NCBI RefSeq assembly: GCF_001613045.1
Contig: NZ_BDBP01000048.1
Location: 1 to 64,000 of the forward strand
Reading direction: 5' to 3'
Origin: Nocardia lijiangensis NBRC 108240
GTDB taxonomy: Bacteria; Actinomycetota; Actinomycetes; Mycobacteriales; Mycobacteriaceae
Length of the DNA stretch: 64,000 bases
A program made the position numbers and the translations under genes. This document shows positions 1-10,835 of this stretch, piece by piece. The notes below the pieces were generated by a model. It was not told the DNA's origin. It saw only the letters and a program-made list of their open reading frames with translations, and did not search any database. Every line of letters starts with the position of its first letter. Position 1 is the first letter of the stretch.

Positions 1-1421
1 AGCGGCACGTCCAGCGCGGGCTGCCGCACCGGCACGCCCGCCGCCAGCAGCGCGCGCCGCAAGGGCGCGAGCGAGAGCGGCACCGAGCGGACGATCACCG
101 CCATCTCCGACCAGGGCACCCCGCCGGTCAGGTGGGCGCGCCGCAAATGGTCGGCGATCAGCGCGGCCTCCTTGGCGGGCGTGGCGAGCACGCGGACACG
201 GACCGCGGCGCCGTCGTCCTCCAGTCGCGCCGCGCGGTCGGGCAGCGGAAACCGTTGTGGCGCACTACCCGGCAACCTGGCCGCGACCCGCGCGACGGCC
301 AGCTGCACCTGGGCGCCGGATCGGTGGTTGTGCCGCAACACGATTCGCCGGTCGTCCGGTGCGCCGGGATCGGCGGCGAACCGCGGATCGGCGCCGCGGA
401 AGGCGAAGACACCCTGGTCCGGATCACCCGCGACGACCGCGCAGTGCGCCGCCGCCCCTATGACGCGGACCAGGGTCGCGGCCTGCGGATCGAGGTGCTG
501 CGCGTCGTCGACCAGCAGGTAATCGATCCTGGACCGTTCAGAGGCAAGCAGATTCGCGTCGGCGGCCAGCGCGTCCAAGGCCGCGCCGATCAGTTCCGCG
601 GCGTCCAGCGCCGGCGCGGTGGCCTCCGGCGCCTCGACGCCGACCGACCAGCGCAGCAGCATGGCCTGCTCGTAGCGTTCCGCGAAGCGGCCCGCCGCCA
701 CCCACTCCGGCTTACCGTGCTCGCGGCCGAGCGCCACCAGATCCTCCGGGCCGACACCGCGTTCGGTGGCCCGGAGCATGAGGTTGCGCAACTGCTCGGC
801 GAACCCGGCGAGACCCAGCGCGGGCTGCAACCGCTCCGGCCACAGACCGGTCGCGCCGCCGGCGATGTCGGCGAGGTCGCCGCGCAGCATCTCGCGCAGC
901 ACGGCATCCTGTTCGGCACCGGTCAGCAAACGCGGCGGCGGGTTGCCGTGCACGGCCGCGTGCCTGCGCAGCACGGCGAACGCGTAGGAGTGCAGGGTGC
1001 GCACCAGCGGCTCCCTGGTGGCGCCGGGCACGCCGCCCTCGGCGTCGGGGCCGGTTCCACTCAGTCGCGCGGTGATGGCGTCGCGCACGGCGGCCGCCGC
1101 CTGCTTCGAATGGGTGAGGAGCAGCACCGATTCCGGATCCGCTCCGGCACCGAGGCGTGCGGCCGCGAGATCGGTCAGCAGCGCGGTCTTGCCGGTCCCC
1201 GGCCCGCCGAGCACCTGCCACGGCCGCCATCCCGGGCGCGCGGGACCGGCACCCGCCATCGCCTCTAGCAGCGGGCGCACCTCGGCCCCCCAGAGTCGCG
1301 CTCGGGGCGCCGCCGCGTTCCGGCGAACAAGTCGCACCGCGCTATCCGATCGCACCACGTCGGCTATTGCAACAGACGGGTGCGACACGCCGTGGGCCCG
1401 CTCCGGCCGGACGTTGTCCAC
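1..1421 (-). CDS. adnA: ATP-dependent helicase-nuclease subunit AdnA (3' end outside window)
   Basis: Partial UvrD/PcrA-type (SF1A) helicase read on the minus strand and running off the left edge. The N-terminal part shows a Walker A motif GGPGTGKT near 1190-1213 and a DDAQHLDPQ Walker B-like motif near 480-515, followed by the GDPDQ(G/S) motif III region. In mycobacteria AdnA pairs with AdnB to resect DNA double-strand breaks; its C-terminal nuclease domain would lie outside the window. The identification rests on these motifs and on divergent pairing with a lipV-like gene, the Rv3202c/Rv3203 arrangement. The start is uncertain: GTG at 1421 and GTG at 1388 are in frame. Confidence 0.85.
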   Translation of the reverse strand, partial: MDNVRPERAHGVSHPSVAIADVVRSDSAVRLVRRNAAAPRARLWGAEVRPLLEAMAGAGPARPGWRPWQVLGGPGTGKTALLTDLAAARLGAGADPESVLLLTHSKQAAAAVRDAITARLSGTGPDAEGGVPGATREPLVRTLHSYAFAVLRRHAAVHGNPPPRLLTGAEQDAVLREMLRGDLADIAGGATGLWPERLQPALGLAGFAEQLRNLMLRATERGVGPEDLVALGREHGKPEWVAAGRFAERYEQAMLLRWSVGVEAPEATAPALDAAELIGAALDALAADANLLASERSRIDYLLVDDAQHLDPQAATLVRVIGAAAHCAVVAGDPDQGVFAFRGADPRFAADPGAPDDRRIVLRHNHRSGAQVQLAVARVAARLPGSAPQRFPLPDRAARLEDDGAAVRVRVLATPAKEAALIADHLRRAHLTGGVPWSEMAVIVRSVPLSLAPLRRALLAAGVPVRQPALDVP

Positions 1422-1482
1422 GTCACGCCGCGGTCGCGGCCCTTCCGAGCGGACCTGCCGCCACACCCGACAGAATGGCCGG

Positions 1483-2259
1483 GTGTCAACTCTCCACGTT
1501 CACCGCTTCGGTCCCGCCGAGGGACCGGCCGTGCTCGCCCTGCACGGGCTGACCGGGCACGGCCACCGCTGGGCCGGGCTGGCCGCCGAGCATCTTCCCG
1601 ATGTCCGCGTCGTGGCGCCGGACCTGCGCGGACACGGCCGGTCGACGGCGCTGCCGCCGTGGGATTTCGAGACCATCGTCGCCGATCTCGTCGAGTTGCT
1701 CGCCGCCGAGGCCGACGGGCCGGTGCTGGTGGTCGGCCATTCCTTCGGCGGCGCGGTCGGCGTGCACCTGGCCGCCCGCCATCCGGAACTGGTGCGCGGG
1801 CTCGTCCTGCTCGATCCCGCGATCGCGGAGGACGCGAGCCTGCTCTCCGACATCGCGGCCCGCACCATCGCGCACCCCGACTACGCCGATCTCGACCACG
1901 CGCGCCGGGACAAACTTGCCAGCGCCTGGCACGACGTCGAACCCCGGCTGCTCGAGGCCGAGCTCGCCGAGCACCTGACGCCCACCGAACACGGCCGGGT
2001 CGGCTGGCGGCTGAGCCTGCCCGCCGTCATCTCCTACTGGGGCCAGCTGGCCCGCGCGTTCGTGCTGCCGCCGGCCGACCTGCCGACCGTGCTGGTGCAG
2101 GCGATGAAGGTACAGCCGCCGTTCGTGACGGCCGAGTTCCGCGCCGCGCTCACCGCGCATCTCGGGCCGCGGCTGACGGTGCACGAATTCGACTGCGACC
2201 ACATGGTGGCCCAGGCGCGTCCGGCCGAGACCGCGGCCCTGATCCGCGCGGCCCTGTAG
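1483..2259 (+). CDS. lipV: alpha/beta-hydrolase, LipV-like
   Basis: A 258-residue alpha/beta-hydrolase with an HG oxyanion-hole motif (LHGLTGHGHRW) near residue 21 and a GHSFGG nucleophile elbow with Ser87. A late DCDHM segment supplies the likely catalytic His. It is probably an intracellular carboxylesterase or lipase, since there is no signal peptide. The GTG at 1483 gives VSTLHVHRFG, the expected hydrolase N-terminus. A longer open frame upstream lies antisense to adnA and is not used. It is divergent from adnA across about 60 bp that must hold both promoters. The substrate is unknown. Confidence 0.85.
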   Translation: MSTLHVHRFGPAEGPAVLALHGLTGHGHRWAGLAAEHLPDVRVVAPDLRGHGRSTALPPWDFETIVADLVELLAAEADGPVLVVGHSFGGAVGVHLAARHPELVRGLVLLDPAIAEDASLLSDIAARTIAHPDYADLDHARRDKLASAWHDVEPRLLEAELAEHLTPTEHGRVGWRLSLPAVISYWGQLARAFVLPPADLPTVLVQAMKVQPPFVTAEFRAALTAHLGPRLTVHEFDCDHMVAQARPAETAALIRAAL

Positions 2260-2310
2260 GAGTTCCCCGGCCCCGGCCGTGCGGGTGCTGTTGACGGACC
2301 CTGTCCGGCA

Positions 2311-2646
2311 GTGCACATTGGTCCGGTGCCGACCTCCGACGCCGATATCGAACGGGTCCGCGAACTCGTCGCAGGCATTCCGGCAGGCAAGGTCGCCACC
2401 TACGGCGACATCGCCGCCGCGGTCGGGCTCTCCACCCCGCGGACGGTCGGCTGGATCATGCGCACCGATGCCGCCGATCTGCCGTGGCACCGCGTGCTCG
2501 GCGCGGGCGGCAAGCCCGCCGCGCACCTGGCCGACCGCCAGCTGCGGCTGCTCGCGGCCGAAGGCGTGCCGATCAGGGACGGCCGGGTGGATCTGCGCGC
2601 AGCGCGTTTCCGGTTTCCCGAACTTCCGGATCCACCAAGGCGTTAA
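2311..2646 (+). CDS. alkyltransferase-like protein (ATL, MGMT family)
   Basis: A 111-residue protein with the MGMT C-terminal fold (GKVATYGDIAAAVG, then PWHRVLG at residues 58-64). Trp59 replaces the alkyl-accepting Cys of the PCHRV motif, the hallmark of ATL proteins. These bind O6-alkylguanine without repairing it and flag it for nucleotide excision repair. It is the Rv3204 counterpart in synteny. The GTG at 2311 is used; a GTG at 2326 (VPTSDADIERV) is equally plausible. It lies 51 bp after lipV and 9 bp before the next gene, so it is probably cotranscribed. Confidence 0.88.
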   Translation: MHIGPVPTSDADIERVRELVAGIPAGKVATYGDIAAAVGLSTPRTVGWIMRTDAADLPWHRVLGAGGKPAAHLADRQLRLLAAEGVPIRDGRVDLRAARFRFPELPDPPRR

Positions 2647-2655
2647 CGTGGAATC

Positions 2656-3405
2656 ATGTCCACCCGCCTGGCGTGTGTCGTGTTCGCCGCGCAGCGGCCG
2701 CGCATCGTCGCGAAGTTCTGGGCGCAGCTGCTCGGCTGGGCGGTGACGGTCGACAGGGCCGACCAGGTCGATGTCGCCGCGCCCGACCCCGACGGCCTGG
2801 ACATCGCGCTGACGTTCCTGCCGACGCACACCGCGAAGAGCGGCAAGAATCGTCTACACCTCGACCTGGCCAGCCGTTCGCTGGACCATCAGCGCGTCCA
2901 GGTGGACCGGGCGCTCGTGCTCGGCGCGCGGCGCGTCGACATCGGCCAGGGCGGCGTGCCGTGGGTGGTGCTCGCCGATCCCGAGGGCAACGAGTTCTGC
3001 GTGCTGGAACCGCGGGAGCAGTACGTGGACACCGGCGCGGTGGCGGCCATCGTGGTGGACACCCAGCAGCCCGCACGGCTGGCGGAGTTCTGGTCGACCG
3101 CCTCGGGCTGGCCGATCACACACTCCGACGCCCAGGTAACCGGTCTGCGTTCCGCGACGGGTCTCGGATCCTGGCTGGAGTTCGTCCGCACCCCGGAGGC
3201 GAAGCGCGGACGCAACCGGCTGCACCTCGATCTCGCGGCGTTCCCCACCGACGATCCCGCGCACGAGGTGGCGCGGTTGCGGGCGGCGGGCGCCGTCCCG
3301 GTCGACGCGGGCGCGATCGGCGGCATGCCGGGCACCGTGCTCGCCGACCCCGAGGCCAACGAGTTCTGCCTGCTGCGCCGATCGCCCCACCTGTCCCGGG
3401 TCTGA
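2656..3405 (+). CDS. tandem VOC (glyoxalase-like) domain protein
   Basis: A 249-residue protein made of two vicinal-oxygen-chelate domains (about 1-120 and 125-245). Each contains the NRLHLDLA strand and ends in a (V)VLADPE(G/A)NEFC(V/L)L motif, typical of actinobacterial glyoxalase-like DUF4262/VOC proteins. The two halves are clearly an internal duplication. No substrate can be read from the sequence. It starts 9 bp after the ATL gene with an ATG and is the first gene that departs from the M. tuberculosis order, so it marks the left edge of the inserted region. Confidence 0.8.
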   Translation: MSTRLACVVFAAQRPRIVAKFWAQLLGWAVTVDRADQVDVAAPDPDGLDIALTFLPTHTAKSGKNRLHLDLASRSLDHQRVQVDRALVLGARRVDIGQGGVPWVVLADPEGNEFCVLEPREQYVDTGAVAAIVVDTQQPARLAEFWSTASGWPITHSDAQVTGLRSATGLGSWLEFVRTPEAKRGRNRLHLDLAAFPTDDPAHEVARLRAAGAVPVDAGAIGGMPGTVLADPEANEFCLLRRSPHLSRV

Positions 3406-3502
3406 GGGGCGGGATCACGCCGCCGACGGCCTGCCTTTACCGTCCACCCCGCGCCCGAATTAGCATTTCGGACATGGTGTACCTCGGTTCGGAGCCAATC
3501 CG

Positions 3503-5242
3503 GTGACGGCAGCCGACGCGATCGTGCTCGCGGGCGGGCGGGCCAGCCGCATGGGCGGTGTGGACAAACCCGCGATCGTGATCGGCGGCCGGTCGATGCT
3601 GGACGCGGCGCTCAGCGCGGTCGCGGGACGCGGGCACACCGTCGTGGTCGGGCCGCACCGCCCCGAGCTGAAGCCGGAGATCCGGCAGGTTCGCGAGGTG
3701 CCGCCGGGCTCGGGCCCGGTCGCCGCGATCGATGCCGGGCTGCGCGCGCTGGCCGGTTCCACGGCGCCGCTGGTGGTGGTGCTCGCCGCGGACATGCCGT
3801 TCCTGACGCCCGCGGCCATCAACGAATTGCTCAGGCACGAAGCCGAATCCGGCGCCGAGGCGGTGTTCGCCGCCGACGAGTCCGGCCGCCCGCAGTATCT
3901 GATCGGCGTGTGGCGCCGCTCCGCGCTCAATGCCGCACTCGCCGAGCTGGATTCGCTGATCAACCAGCCGATGAAGGCGCTGGTGCCCGCCGACACCGCG
4001 ATCGTCTGCCTGGCCGGGATCGCCGACTGCGACACCGAGGACGAGGTCCGCAAGGCGCGGGCACGCGCCGCGGACACCACGCCGCTGACGCTCGATGAGG
4101 CGCGAAACACGCTGCGCGACAACCTCACCCGGCTCACCATCTACCGGACGGACCTGCCGAGCGTGCGCGGCGCGGCCTTGGCAGCACCGCTCACCGCGGC
4201 GGAGGCGCTGCCCCGCTTCGACGTGTCCGCGATGGACGGGTATGCCGTCGCCGGGGACGGGCCGTGGCGGCTGCGGCGCGACATCGGCTTCGCGGGCGGC
4301 CAGCGCCCGGTCGGGCTGTTGCCCGGCGAGGCGGTGCGCATCGCCACCGGCGCGCACGTGCCCGACGGCACCACCACCGTGGTCCGTGACGAGTTCGTGC
4401 GGGTCGGCGCCGACGGAACCCTGCACCGGCTACCCGACACGCCGATCCGTGACGACATCCGCCGCAGGGGCGAGGACCGCAGTCCCGGCGATCTGGTTGC
4501 GCCGGAGGGCACCCCGGTGACCGCCGCGCTGATCTCGGCGGCCGCCAGCGTGGAGGTCACCGAGGCCGCGGTGCGCGGTCCTGTCCGCGCGCGCATCGTG
4601 ATGACCGGCGACGAGATCCGCAGCGAGGGCCCGTTGCGCGCGGGACAGACCAGGGACTCGATCGGCCCGATCCTGCCCGACCTGCTCGCCGGGTCGGGCA
4701 TCCGCACGGTCGACCGGGTGCATCTGCGTGACACCCCCAACGGCTTCGACGAAGTCCTCGCCGCCGCCGCCGACTGCGATCTGCTCGTCATCGTCGGCGC
4801 GACGGGCGGCGGCGCGGCCGATCAGCTCCGCGGCGCGATCACGCGCGCCGAGGCCCGCGTGCTGGTCCCCCGTCTGCGACTGCGTCCGGGCGGGTCCACC
4901 ATCGTCGCCGAAACACCGGGCGGCACAACTATTCTGGGTCTTCCGGGAAATCCGTTTGCGGCCGTCGCGACACTGCTGGCGCTCGCGCCCGCCATCGTCG
5001 AGGGACGCACCGGAGCGCACCCGGCCCGCACGCCGTCCGGCCCGCTGCACAATGCCGCCGACGTGTCGGGACCGGTCCCGCGCATCGTTCCGGCGCGCAT
5101 CGCGCCCACCGGCGGCTGGATCGGCGACCCGACCGTGCGCACCGCCCATCTGGGCGGCCTCGTCGACCGCGACGGCCTCGTCGTGGTGCCCGCCGAGGCG
5201 TCCGACGGGGTTTCCGTGGAATTCCTCCTTCTGCCGCTCTGA
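3503..5242 (+). CDS. fused molybdenum cofactor guanylyltransferase / molybdopterin molybdotransferase (MobA-MoeA)
   Basis: A 579-residue fusion. Residues 1-185 are a MobA-type nucleotidyltransferase with LAGGRASRMGGVDKP and the metal-binding ADMPF motif. Residues from about 195 are MoeA, with PRFDVSAMDGYAV, GEAVRIATGAHVPDG, the MoCF/MogA-like region (TGDEI...GATGGGAADQ) and GLPGNPFAAV. MoeA inserts molybdate into adenylylated molybdopterin and MobA makes the guanine dinucleotide form that NarG needs, so this one polypeptide could perform the last two maturation steps. A GTG start at 3503 is used. The next molybdoenzyme in the window is NarG, 10 kb downstream. Confidence 0.9.
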   Translation: MTAADAIVLAGGRASRMGGVDKPAIVIGGRSMLDAALSAVAGRGHTVVVGPHRPELKPEIRQVREVPPGSGPVAAIDAGLRALAGSTAPLVVVLAADMPFLTPAAINELLRHEAESGAEAVFAADESGRPQYLIGVWRRSALNAALAELDSLINQPMKALVPADTAIVCLAGIADCDTEDEVRKARARAADTTPLTLDEARNTLRDNLTRLTIYRTDLPSVRGAALAAPLTAAEALPRFDVSAMDGYAVAGDGPWRLRRDIGFAGGQRPVGLLPGEAVRIATGAHVPDGTTTVVRDEFVRVGADGTLHRLPDTPIRDDIRRRGEDRSPGDLVAPEGTPVTAALISAAASVEVTEAAVRGPVRARIVMTGDEIRSEGPLRAGQTRDSIGPILPDLLAGSGIRTVDRVHLRDTPNGFDEVLAAAADCDLLVIVGATGGGAADQLRGAITRAEARVLVPRLRLRPGGSTIVAETPGGTTILGLPGNPFAAVATLLALAPAIVEGRTGAHPARTPSGPLHNAADVSGPVPRIVPARIAPTGGWIGDPTVRTAHLGGLVDRDGLVVVPAEASDGVSVEFLLLPL

Positions 5243-5365
5243 AAAACGGCCGCCGACCGGGGCGGCTCTACATATTTCCACTTTTCCCTTCCCCGATTGA
5301 TTCCTGCTCGCTATGGTGATTGTCGTTAGGCGAATCAGAATCACTTCGGAAAGGACCGAGTGGAG

Positions 5366-5533
5366 ATGGCTGAAAAGTCGAAGAAAACGCCTAAGAAAAT
5401 GCCCAAGCAGATGCCGAGGCAGCAGCAACAGCAACAGCAGCGCCAGGAGCAGGGCATGGGCCGATCAGGGCCGAATCCCAACGAGCGCATGGACGATCAG
5501 CGCGACCGGGATCGCCGGCACGGCCAAAACTGA
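5366..5533 (+). CDS. small basic Gln-rich protein of unknown function
   Basis: A 55-residue hydrophilic protein. It has a Lys/Pro/Met-rich start (AEKSKKTPKKMPKQMP), a run of seven glutamines interrupted only at its end, and an Asp/Arg-rich tail ending in HGQN. It has no membrane segment or signal peptide. An AAAGGA ribosome-binding sequence lies about 10 nt upstream of the ATG; GTG at 5360 is an alternative. It has its own strong terminator directly downstream. I do not recognise a family; the low complexity predicts disorder and possibly nucleic-acid binding, which is inference. Confidence 0.6.
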   Translation: MAEKSKKTPKKMPKQMPRQQQQQQQRQEQGMGRSGPNPNERMDDQRDRDRRHGQN

Positions 5534-5542
5534 ATGACTCCG

Positions 5543-5589
5543 AACTGCGTCTGCCGGTTTCTGCGGAACCGGCAGACGCAGTTTTCTTT
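5543..5589 (+). terminator. intrinsic terminator after the small basic protein gene
   Basis: Perfect 17-bp inverted repeat (AACTGCGTCTGCCGGTT at 5543-5559 with its complement at 5567-5583) and a 7-nt loop, followed directly by TTCTTT. It lies 10 bp after the stop of the 55-residue gene. Confidence 0.85.
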
Positions 5590-5725
5590 GCACCAGCTTC
5601 CAATTCCGGCGCCGGACCGGCGCAAAGGCGCCGACGGTAATCCCGGCGACCGTGGGCAGCACGGGTTCCGCGCACCGCGCGCCAAACCCTGGTGAGACAT
5701 ACCTTTCCGGTCGTCTACTGAAAAG

Positions 5726-8038
5726 ATGGCTGTTCCACCCGCTGCGCGCGGTTACGAATCCTTCGGCGGCACCGTCGGCCGCACCGCTGCCGGCTCGGCA
5801 CCCGAGTGGACCTACCCGCCCGCCGCACCGGAGGGCGCGCCCAACATCGTCGTGGTGCTGGTCGACGACATGGGATACAGCGACATCGGTCCGTTCGGCT
5901 CCGAGATCGAGACGCCGACGCTGGATCGGCTGGCCGCCAACGGCGTACGCCTCACCAACTACCACACCACGCCGCTCTGCTCGCCGTCGCGCGCCTCGCT
6001 GTTGACCGGAATCAACGCGCACCGGGCCGGTTTCGGCTTCGTCGCCAACGCCGACCCCGGCTACCCGGGACTGCGGCTGGAACTCGCCGACGACGTGCTC
6101 ACGCTTCCGGAGATCCTGCGCCACAACGGTTACGCCACCTATGCGGTAGGCAAGTGGCATCTGGTGCGCGACGCCACGATGAACCCGGCCGCGCACCGCG
6201 ACTCGTGGCCGACCCAGCGCGGTTTCGACCGGTACTACGGTTCGCTGGAGGGGCTGAACTCCTTCTACTACCCGAACCAGCTGGTCTCCGACAGCTCGGT
6301 GGTGGATGTCGAGGAATACCCGGAGGGCTATTACCTCACCGACGATCTGACCGACAAGGCGATCGGCTACATCAAGGACCTCCGCGCGCACGACGCGAAC
6401 AAACCGTTCTTCCTCTACTTCGCGCACGTCGCCATGCACGGACCGCTACAGGCCAAGCCCGCGGACCTGGCCAAGTACCGCGGCCGCTACACCGCGGGCT
6501 GGGACGAACTGCGCCGGAGCCGGTTCGCCGCTCAGCTGGCCCACGGCCTCTTCCCGCCGGGTACTCAGCAGAAGCCGCGCAATACCGAGCCGGGTTACGA
6601 AGCGGCCGAATGGGATTCACTCACCGACGACGAGCGCCGCAGGTACGCCAGGTACATGGAGGTCTACGCCGCGATGGTCGACAGCATCGATCAGAGCGTG
6701 GGCCGCATCCTCGACACCCTGGAGCAGCTTGGCGAAGCAGACAACACCATCGTGGTGTTCACCTCCGACAACGGTGGCACCGCCGAGGGCGGACCCGAGG
6801 GCACCCGAAGCTATTTCGCCTCGTTCGCGCACATCGACGATCCCGACTGGATCGGCGACGTGCCGCACGACGAGGAGCTGATCGGCACCGAGCGGCTCGG
6901 CGTGCACTATCCGCGCGGCTGGGGCCAGGCCTCCAATACGCCGTTCCGGTTCTACAAGGGGCAGACGTTCGCGGGCGGCGTGCGGGTGCCGCTGCTCGTC
7001 TCGTGGCCCGAGGGGCTGCCGCGCGCCGCGGGGGACGACGGCATCCGCCACGAGTACGCCTACGTCACCGATCTGGCGCCGACGCTGCTGGAGCTGGCCG
7101 GGCTGACCCGGCCCAGCGTGCGCAACGGCCTGCCCGCCAAGGACTTCGACGGCGTTTCGGCCGCCGAACTGTTGCGCGATCCGCTGGCGCCGGCGCGGCA
7201 CACCGAGCAGTACTCGGAGATGACCGGGCACCGCGGCTTCTACCGGGACGGCTGGAAACTGTTGTCGTTGCACGAACCCGGCGCCGACATCGATGCGCCG
7301 CGCTGGCAGCTGTTCGACGTGCGCGCCGATCCGACCGAGCTGCACGATCTTTCCGCGCGATATCCGGACAAGGCCGCCGAGCTGGCCACGGCCTGGGACG
7401 AATCCGCTTGGGCCAATACGGTTTTCCCACTGCTTACCCGCCAGGACCTGGCCGCGCGACGCCCCGAGGAAACCCGCTTCGCGGCCCCGGTTCGCCTGCT
7501 GGCGGGCACTCCGACGCTGGAGCGCTACCGGTCCCAGCGTCTGATCGCCTACCGCGACTTCGAGATCACCGTCGAGCTGGGCGGTTATCGGCTCGACGAC
7601 GAGGGTGTGCTGGTGGCGCACGGCGACCCGCTGGGCGGCTATGTGGTGTTCATCGAGAACGGCCGGGTGGTGCTCGGCGTCAACAGCTATGGCGACTACG
7701 CCGAGACCGCCACCGAACCGCTCGCGCCCGGCACCGAACGGATCACCGTCCGCGCCGCCGTGCGCCCACGGCTGCGCTGGGATTTCCGCGTCGAGATCCC
7801 GGGCGGCCCGGCTGCCGAGCTGACCGACCGGGTGCAGCTGGTCGGCATGTCCCCGTGGACCGGCATCTCTGTCGGAGTGGACGCGCGCGGCCCGGTGTCC
7901 TTGGACCTGCGCGAGCGCCGCGGCGCGTTCCGCTACACCGGCGACCTGCGCGCGGTCACCTATACGCCAGGCCCGATCCGCGTGCCGCGCCCGGCCATCG
8001 ACGCCGTCGAGCGCGAGGCGGAATTCGTCGCCGAATGA
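5726..8038 (+). CDS. type I (formylglycine) sulfatase
   Basis: A 770-residue cytoplasmic-type arylsulfatase. The N-terminal alkaline-phosphatase-fold domain has the metal-binding VDDMGYSD motif (Asp47-Asp48) and the sulfatase signature C85-S-P-S-R89, whose Cys is converted to formylglycine. GKWHL and TSDNGG supply further active-site residues. A C-terminal beta-rich extension (from about residue 590) is typical of the large actinobacterial sulfatases such as AtsD of M. tuberculosis. It hydrolyses sulfate esters and could provide sulfur. No signal peptide is visible. It stands alone between two unrelated genes, and the substrate cannot be predicted. Confidence 0.9.
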   Translation: MAVPPAARGYESFGGTVGRTAAGSAPEWTYPPAAPEGAPNIVVVLVDDMGYSDIGPFGSEIETPTLDRLAANGVRLTNYHTTPLCSPSRASLLTGINAHRAGFGFVANADPGYPGLRLELADDVLTLPEILRHNGYATYAVGKWHLVRDATMNPAAHRDSWPTQRGFDRYYGSLEGLNSFYYPNQLVSDSSVVDVEEYPEGYYLTDDLTDKAIGYIKDLRAHDANKPFFLYFAHVAMHGPLQAKPADLAKYRGRYTAGWDELRRSRFAAQLAHGLFPPGTQQKPRNTEPGYEAAEWDSLTDDERRRYARYMEVYAAMVDSIDQSVGRILDTLEQLGEADNTIVVFTSDNGGTAEGGPEGTRSYFASFAHIDDPDWIGDVPHDEELIGTERLGVHYPRGWGQASNTPFRFYKGQTFAGGVRVPLLVSWPEGLPRAAGDDGIRHEYAYVTDLAPTLLELAGLTRPSVRNGLPAKDFDGVSAAELLRDPLAPARHTEQYSEMTGHRGFYRDGWKLLSLHEPGADIDAPRWQLFDVRADPTELHDLSARYPDKAAELATAWDESAWANTVFPLLTRQDLAARRPEETRFAAPVRLLAGTPTLERYRSQRLIAYRDFEITVELGGYRLDDEGVLVAHGDPLGGYVVFIENGRVVLGVNSYGDYAETATEPLAPGTERITVRAAVRPRLRWDFRVEIPGGPAAELTDRVQLVGMSPWTGISVGVDARGPVSLDLRERRGAFRYTGDLRAVTYTPGPIRVPRPAIDAVEREAEFVAE

Positions 8039-8167
8039 AAAATTCCATACCAACGGATCTTTCACGCCCGAGCATTACCTCGCGGGTAATCGACGGGCGG
8101 CGCGGGCAGCGATACGTTCGGCGCACCGCTCGCCACGCAGCGGCCCGCCGCCTCGAAGGGACCGATC

Positions 8168-8515
8168 ATGTCCGCGTATGGCTTTGCCCACCTGCGCAGC
8201 CGCCGTCCGCACCCGGAGATCTTGGAGTACCTGGAACGCATCCAGGCCACCCTGGACCCGTTCGAGGGCCGGTTCGTGATTCACGGACCACCCGCCGAGG
8301 TGGTGGAAGGCGAGTGGCCCGGCAGCATGGTGCTGATCGAGTTCCCGGATCTGGCGCAGGCACGGGCTTGGTACCACTCGCCCGAGTACCAGGCGATCCT
8401 GCGCCTGCGAGCCGATCACATCGACGGCGACCTGGTGCTCATCGAGGGCGTCGGGCCGGAGTACGACCCGCGCGAGCGGGCCGCGAAGCTGCGCGCGGAG
8501 GCCGCGCAGCGCTGA
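8168..8515 (+). CDS. DUF1330 domain protein
   Basis: A 115-residue protein of the DUF1330 dimeric alpha/beta-barrel type, with the conserved EG-(x)-WPGS(M)VLIEFPD, ARAWYHSPEYQAI and R-(x)-ADHIDGDLVLIEGV segments. The function of the family is unknown; small size and fold suggest a dimeric ligand-binding or enzyme protein. It has an ATG start. It ends 80 bp before the methionine-salvage operon and may be cotranscribed with it. Confidence 0.8.
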   Translation: MSAYGFAHLRSRRPHPEILEYLERIQATLDPFEGRFVIHGPPAEVVEGEWPGSMVLIEFPDLAQARAWYHSPEYQAILRLRADHIDGDLVLIEGVGPEYDPRERAAKLRAEAAQR

Positions 8516-8595
8516 GCCGGGTGTCGGCCGCCGAGGCCGGTCGGATACCGTTTACCAGGCAGAATGCAGTTCTTCGCGACAAAAGGATGCGCCTG

Positions 8596-10259
<1,664 letters not shown>

Positions 10260-10263
<4 letters not shown>

Positions 10264-10835
10264 CCCTGCTCCAGGTGATGGCCGCCGACAACGCCGCCGA
10301 CGTGCGGGTGCGGACCACCGACGACACCGTGATCGCCGCCGAACTCGCCGCGCACGGCATCACGTTCGACCGCTGGCCGGTACTCGACGACGCCACCGCG
10401 ACGTCCTCGGACGACCTGCTTGCCCACTACACCGACCAGGTCGCCGAGCTGAACGCCTCCGGTCGCTACAAGCACATCGATATCGCGCGCATCCACCCCG
10501 ACGACGCGAACCCCGAGTGGCCCGCGATCGCCAAGGGCGCCCGCGAGAAGTTTCTGAACGAACATCGGCACGCCGAGGACGAGGTGCGCTACTTCGCTTC
10601 GGGGCGCGGCTGCTTCTACCTGCACTTGGGCGAGGAGGTGCTTGCGGTGGTCTGCGAGGGCGGCGACCTGCTCTCGGTTCCCGCGGGCACGCTGCACTGG
10701 TTCGACATGGGGACGCACCCCGATTTCATCGCCATCCGCTTCTTCGAAGAGGAGGACGGCTGGATCGGCGACTTCACCGGCGACCGGATCAGCGAGGGCT
10801 TCCCCACCCTCGACGAACTGCTCACCGCCTCGTGA
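10260..10835 (+). CDS. mtnD: acireductone dioxygenase MtnD
   Basis: A 191-residue cupin-fold ARD. Its metal ligands are visible: His102, His104 and Glu108 in EHRHAEDEVR and His146 in TLHWFDMG, with the same spacing as in Klebsiella ARD. It oxidises the acireductone to 4-methylthio-2-oxobutanoate, the methionine precursor, when iron is bound; nickel-bound enzyme gives off-pathway products. Four-base ATGA and GTGA overlaps with the upstream and downstream genes indicate translational coupling within one operon. Confidence 0.93.
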
